Of a stretch of 64,000 bases of DNA, positions 58,090 through 64,000 are shown piece by piece. Source of the DNA: Paralichthys olivaceus (Eukaryota; Chordata; Actinopteri; Pleuronectiformes; Paralichthyidae); NCBI RefSeq assembly GCF_024713975.1, contig NC_091097.1, forward strand, positions 1,223,501-1,287,500, read 5' to 3'. The notes beneath the pieces are model-generated. The model saw only the letters and a list, made by a program, of their open reading frames with translations, was not told the origin of the DNA and searched no databases. The position numbers and the translations under genes are program-made. The stretch's first letter is position 1, and each line of letters starts with the position of its first letter.

Positions 58090-59890
58090 GCTGAACTCCT
58101 TCCTCCTCCTCCTCCTCCTCCTCCTCCTCCTGACTGGACTGATGATCAGACCGTCCTGCAGATCATCTTTCTGCTCTCTGCGTTAATCAGCAGCCTCAGA
58201 CCCTCCAGTCTCAGTTAGCACCCACTGATCATGTGTCGTAACCCACATACCGATTTCCCTCTCTTTATTTACACAACCCGCATGTGTCGTATTGCATATA
58301 TTCAGGAGTCACATGGTTTCTGAAATGCAGCGAGCGTGTCTCAACGCCCCGCAGGCCTCACAGTGGGAGTCAAACTCCACACTTAACAGGCTTGACGTGA
58401 AAGGAATATGAATTCATCTATAATGGATATATCGTCACATGAGACTCCAGCTACATTCCGTTGTGATTCATCATTTACAGAAGTATAAAGACTTTGTCTT
58501 TTTTCTTTTTGACGCATCTTTAATTTATATATTTTTATTTATTGTATGGGACTGCATTGACCCATCGACCCGCAAATGTCTCGCTGGACATGTGAACACG
58601 TTGCTTTAATAACGTCTCGTCTCCTCCACTTGTTGCATCATTATAAAATACAGACTTTACCTCAGCAGGGTCAGTAACACTCTGAATAAACTCTGGAGTC
58701 GTGTGGACGTCAGACAGAGCTCATGTATTCTCATAGTGTTCGTTTTAAAACCAGAGTGACTCTTCCTCCTCCTCCTCCTCCTCCTCCTCTTCTCCAGACA
58801 GAACCCAGTGACACCGCCTGTTTCAGTTGTTTAAACTTGGAGTAGCTTTGTGATTTTATTCATGGTCCGGCAGAATTAAAAGTTTTTTTTTCTCTGTTTC
58901 ATTCTCCGTCCAGGATGTTTGTACTGAAAACAAAGAAACTTGACTTTGTTGGTTTTGGTCGGGGCTCTGGTTGCTGCACTTTGAAAACATTGTTTCTGCA
59001 GCTCTCTTAGTTTTTATCAGTTCAAACCCTGATTGCTGGTCTTGTAATAATTTCGAACAACTTAAGAAAGAATAGATTGTTGACGTCCCTCGTGAGAGTT
59101 GTCCTCACACTGTAACGTCCCTTTGGAAGCTGGAAAGCACATTAAAGATTTTTCAGTTAGCTCAAAATGAGCAATTCGAACATAACTTTATTGAGCTGGT
59201 GTTATTAGGAGCGTGAACGATGCTGAGCACCAGCAGTCGTCCCTAAAGATTTTTACATCAGTCTCTCAAACCTTTATTGCTTCGTGCTTTTCGACTTCTC
59301 GCAGCTTTTACGAGGAAATATCCGCTCTCTGCAAAATGTCACATGGCCAGACACAAAGAATGACATGAATTCACATCAGACATTTTGAAATAGTTTCTTC
59401 TTCCTTCAGCTTTTTTTTTATCATTTAGTTCATTATTTCCTTATTTCTCCAATACGTCCTCATAAGACCGACTGTGCTCATCGTGTTCTGAGACAGTTTC
59501 TATAGGAGGCTCGTATTCAGACGTGAACACTCTGTATTAAACACCCACAGCGAGAACACCACACCCAAACACAGCTGGGATATTACCAGCCCATTGCAGC
59601 AGCCTACTACCATCAATCTATACAGCACGCTGCCGAACAGGTTTCTCCAGGTCCATGGTGTTAAGTTTCCTCTCGCTTTGCCGTATAGCTCCACGTGCAC
59701 GGCAGCACTCCACTGTGCCACACTCTGACGGGAACGTGATGGAATCTAATCCTGCAGAATCAAAACGCACATATGAATGTTTTACACATTTTATGTTTTG
59801 TCTTTGTCTTTAAATACCGCGGAAAAAAACGTTTTATTTGGCATCTGATGGAGGCGGGGTTTGTGTCCTCCTCAGTGTTGGGAAAGTCAG
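58090..59890. other. Non-coding stretch
   Basis: (CTC)n at 58100-58131 and 58765-58790; no gene seen. Confidence 0.5.
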
Positions 59891-59894
59891 AAGG

Positions 59895-59896
<2 letters not shown>

Positions 59897-59965
<69 letters not shown>
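59897..59965. repeat. (CA)n microsatellite
   Basis: About 68 bp of CA; a second array lies at 60149-60179. Confidence 0.97.
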
Positions 59966-59969
<4 letters not shown>

Positions 59970-60146
59970 GCTGAAAACCAACAGTCGTCCCTGCAGAGTG
60001 TGTGTGTAGGCGGGGGGGGGGGGGTTCCAGGCTCCAAATCCATCCTCGTCCAAAAATCAGAGAGGAGTCATGATAAAAAAAAAAAACCTGAGATAAGAAT
60101 ACAGCATGACCTCATCGCTACCTGCTGCCAAATACTGAGACAGAGT

Positions 60147-60181
<35 letters not shown>

Positions 60182-60199
60182 ATCAGCTGCCAGGTCGTT

Positions 60200-61639
60200 G
60201 TGTCGGCCTCTTACAGTAGAAGACCAGTCAGCAGGTTCAGACAACACTCTGATAGTTTATTGATAAATGGAGAATAACCTCTTTGGTTCCCAGTCTCCTC
60301 TGAAGTTAAAGCTCAGGGTCAGGTATTACTAAGTACATACATGTTTGTGTAGTATACACACCCACACACATATATATATATATTTATATATGTTAAGTAT
60401 GGCATAAGTATAGTTTTTATTTCCAGGCTGCAAAGACATGCTTGTACAAGTATTTGTCTCATAATACTGTGGTCTTATTTCCCGAAGTGCTGCTCGACTT
60501 AAATCCCTCAAAAATACAAAACTGCTCCAGTTTCTCTGAAAACGTTTGAATCAGCTCATCAGCTCATCAGCTCATCAGCCTCGTTCTTCAGTGTCTGGAC
60601 CGACGGAGGAATTATTTGATGGTCCACATCACCCCCCCCCCCCCTTTCTGTTTTCATCCCTCGTCTCTCGTCCTGCAGCCAAGTGGACGCTAATTTGGAC
60701 GGCGGATGGTCATTTATTTATTTTTTTTAACTTTGCAGCCAATTTGGCAGCCAGCAGCGGTGATAACAGGCTGCACTGTAAATCTGTCACAGTCGCTGTT
60801 GGGGGAGGGACGTCGTCTCCCCCCTGGTTACAGAAGGATGCATATTGTACCAGATGACTCTTTACTCTCATCCCACTCGCTCTCCTTGCGTCTTCCTTCA
60901 TGAGATTAATCCTAATGTCTGTTTCCTGCTGTCGATTAATTAAAGCCGTCGCTGAGGTCTCCTGTGTTGTCCTCGGAGATGTCTGTGTGTTTGGATGAGG
61001 AGGACGGTTGTGTGTGTGTTGTTGTTGTTGTTGTTTGTCACGGAATAGAAGTAAAGAAGGACAGATGGGTCAATGTGGGGGTATCAAGTTATCAGAATAC
61101 AATCACAGACTAATGCAGAGGACAAGGACAGGGTGTGGACAGTGTCCAGTGTCTGTCTGGGTCGGTGGTCCCGAGGTCAGTGGGGTCATCAGAGGTTTGA
61201 TTGGTCCTCCTCCTCATCATCACATTTGCGGTTGTTGTTGGAAAGTAGAGGTTGTACTGGTGTCGTGCTCATCGTACCACGACATGGATTGTGCGGACAA
61301 CCCCCCCCCAACCACACTGGTGTGTCTCCAGGGGTCGTTAACTGCTGCCGTACACATACGATAAGATTAGAACGAGGTGGATCACGACTTGTGACATGAC
61401 TTGAACACAGAAGTACTGTCGCCCTCCAAAGAAATACAGAACTAAGTGATGTTAATCTCAGGTCACATTGTTCAGCTCTTCTGTGAAATCCTTCAAACAA
61501 CAAGGATCTCTCCAGGAACACGTACGTGTGTGAGTCTGTGGAGTGTCGCTGCTGATAATGTCCACTTAACTGCCAACCAACAGTTTCCAAATCCCCCTCG
61601 TGTGTGGGTGGAAAGTTTGATGCATCTCATTTTAATTGA

Positions 61640-61673
<34 letters not shown>

Positions 61674-64000
61674 TTTTAACAGTGTGAATAAAGAGGCTCA
61701 CTCAGTCAGATGGAGGTTGTTCATTTAAAAAAGATGGAATTTTTAAATTCGACGACCAACCTTGACTCAAGTGGTTGATTTTGTTGGACTGTGTTGCCTC
61801 CACCTGTCTGTGTGTGTGTCTGTGTGTGTCTGTGTGTGGGTGTGTGTGTGTGTGTCGGTGTGTGTCTGTGTCTGGAGTAGGAACCTAACTTGTGTTTCCC
61901 TTCATGAGAAGATGGTCACACAAAGAGAATTATGTGTGTCTGTCTGAAACCAAGCCCAAGTGCAGCTTGCACAGATGGAGGAAGATTAACACGGAATGTG
62001 CATGTGTGTGTGTCTGTGTGTGTCTGTGTGTACATTGTGTGCATTCAAATGCGGGCTGCCAACAATAGATTTTCCACCCAGTAGCTGCTTTGCATACTGA
62101 ACAAGTACTGTAGCTTTTGTTATTGCAAGACGAACACGCATTAGTTTTCTGTTCTCTTCTCTGATCGGTGCAGAGCCGGTGTGAGACGCTCAGGATCGTG
62201 ATCGCTGTGGCTTTTGTTTGCTCCTTCACGTTTGTCACCGGTCTTGTGCAGCATGTGAAGTATTTCACTTCTGCGACACCTGAAGTTTATAGAAGGAAAA
62301 AAAAAAACCTCATTTACTTTGCACGTAATTGCGAACAGATTGACACGCGTGTCTAAGAAGGCTTGGCAGTAAGTGCTCTGCCACGTCTGAGGCACCTGGA
62401 TGATTCACACGTCTGCAGTATTTCTTGCTTCTGGTGTCATTTCGGAAGCGTTTTAAGAAAATTGCGCCGGTTAAAGAACAAACCCAGGTCCCTCGTGATT
62501 CAGAAAATGAAATAGAAGCTGCAGTATTTTATTTTTTTTGTGCTTCTCTTCCACCTGATCTCTTTCTGGTGGAACTGTCCAGTAACAAGACAAACAATCC
62601 CGACTGTTCCAATCACGTTATATTTTATCGTCTGCGTCTTCTCTCTGTGAAAGTTATTTTTGTTCCAGGCCAACGACAGAGTGTGAAGTCCGTCCTGCTG
62701 TTGGTCACTCTGCTTTGGTGTCAAACTAACAGTGACAGTAAAATGTTTCTGTTCTTCACTGGGAGGTTCCATCTATTCCTTTTCTCTTTTACTCTTTCTC
62801 TTCACGGTGGAAACAAAGCTGCCCAGATACTCTTTTGTGGAAACCTGAAGTTCTGCTGGTCGGCTCGGGGATGTGATCTGGGTCGCGTTAACTCACTGAG
62901 TGAAAAGAGACATTTAAGATTAAAAAAATGTGAAACAGAAAACCAGCATTGTTGGAGAACTCTTCCAGTCACAAACTCAACACTCGGGGAAAGTTTGGTG
63001 ATTTATTCGTGTGTTAGTCGACTCCCTTCCCCCTGGTGTCCAATAACAGTACTACTCTCAGTGTGGTCATGTTCTAACCGGTTGTTGTGTCTCCACAGGA
63101 CGGAGCCCCTGAAGGAAACTGACTGTTCATGTTAAGAGGCAGAGCCAAGCATCCTCAGATGGACACTGGAAAACCACCAGCATTCTACTTTTTCAAAAGA
63201 CACAAGATAGAAAAATAAAGACTGAAACAGCACAGTTGTACCTCCCACCGTCCTCTCCTCTCGCTCTGAGCCAATCAGAGAACACCTCTTCAGCGTTCTA
63301 CCTCCCAGAGAAACAGAAAAGGAAAAAAAAAACTAAAACAGCAATTTATTATATTTGCTATCGGTTCCTCTTTTTATTTTCTTCTCTTCGTGCAACATTT
63401 CTCCATTTACCTCAGGGATCTTCTCCCACTGCCTACCTCCTCCACCGAAACGGCCCAGTGACTGGAACGCCTGTGACCTTTCACTGCTGTTACCCTGACA
63501 ACCTGTGTTGCCTCTCAAGCTCTCTACCCACTGAGGCCGTGACAACCAGCAATGACCTTGGACCTCTCACCACCTGCCAGCTCAGATCCGCTCTCACTGC
63601 ATGAATCGTACCGATCCACAATTGTAGCCTGGACCCTGGGCTAGTTCGCACTGGAAGGAAGCGTTTTGTTTTGCCATTAAGGCAGCTACACACTCACAGT
63701 ATCCTCACCTTCTGAAAAAAAATATATACCTGGCAACAATATACCTCAGCAAACACATCCTCTAGACACTCACTCAGTCAAGGAAACAGAAGGGAACCTT
63801 TCCGTGACAGCATTCACTCTCCTGGCGCTCGACCCAGCAGGTAACACGTGCTCACCAGCCTGGTGCTTCAGTCTGACCGGTAGACAACCCACTCCAGCAT
63901 CTTCCATTTGCCTTAGAGGCAGGAGTGCCGCAACAGTAGCCAGGGCGGCCTCCGGAGAAGCCGGGAGAGACTTCAGAACATCAACTGGCAGGAAACATCA
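60200..64000. other. Non-coding or untranslated stretch to the window end
   Basis: GT-rich arrays at 61642-61672 and 61807-61872. A 236-codon ORF at 62425-63135 has no recognisable domain. Splice-like signals occur (acceptor CTCCACAG ending 63098; donor CCAGCAG before GTAACA at 63842) and could mark an untranslated exon, but I cannot support a gene. Confidence 0.4.

Noticed and set aside
63099-63841. Coding exon at the window end
   Set aside because: Splice-like ends exist but stops occur in all frames and no family is recognised; at most an untranslated exon.

Overview
The window is vertebrate nuclear DNA, almost certainly from a ray-finned (teleost, probably percomorph) fish. Coding exons are short and joined by GT-AG introns. 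Long CA/GT, GATA, GA and CT microsatellites and many poly-G/poly-C tracts are present, with tRNA-derived SINE tails and MITE-like repeats of fish type. Four protein genes can be assembled exon by exon with every phase closing. All are human chromosome 17 genes: psmd11 (proteasome lid Rpn6, minus strand, 3' end cut by the window edge), rpain (RPA-interacting protein, minus), cdk5r1 (p35 activator of Cdk5, plus) and nsf (N-ethylmaleimide-sensitive factor, plus).

Layout: 1-4.1 kb psmd11; 5.15-6.9 kb rpain; 7.0-8.25 kb intergenic DNA with trinucleotide repeats, a SINE and a 440-bp pyrimidine tract; 8.25-11.44 kb cdk5r1 (non-coding first exon, 1.3-kb intron with a strong hairpin, two coding exons); 11.44-17.7 kb 3' UTR/intergenic DNA with a 16-bp minisatellite and a 43-bp tandem repeat; 17.7-36.6 kb nsf (20 coding exons, a 9.6-kb first intron, a 1.2-kb 3' UTR); 37.7-38.43 kb a TTTCTAAATG-type minisatellite; 38.46-39.2 kb a CpG-rich island that may be the promoter or first exon of a gene I cannot identify; 39.2-64 kb no recognisable coding sequence, only repeats and a few stretches that could be conserved regulatory DNA.

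Functionally, psmd11 and rpain are housekeeping genes (protein degradation, DNA replication/repair), while cdk5r1 and nsf are strongly neuronal (Cdk5 activation; SNARE recycling at synapses). The most coherent unexplained signal is a set of REST/NRSF (RE1) silencer sites around the two neuronal genes. One touches the cdk5r1 CCAAT promoter, one perfect-core and one near-perfect site lie about 1.0 and 0.8 kb upstream of the nsf start codon, and one 20/21 match lies in nsf intron 1. Other points worth checking are a 98-bp intron inside the cdk5r1 coding sequence, a perfect 17-bp hairpin in cdk5r1 intron 1, and a psmd11 exon flanked on both sides by microsatellites. No prokaryotic, CRISPR or viral system is present.
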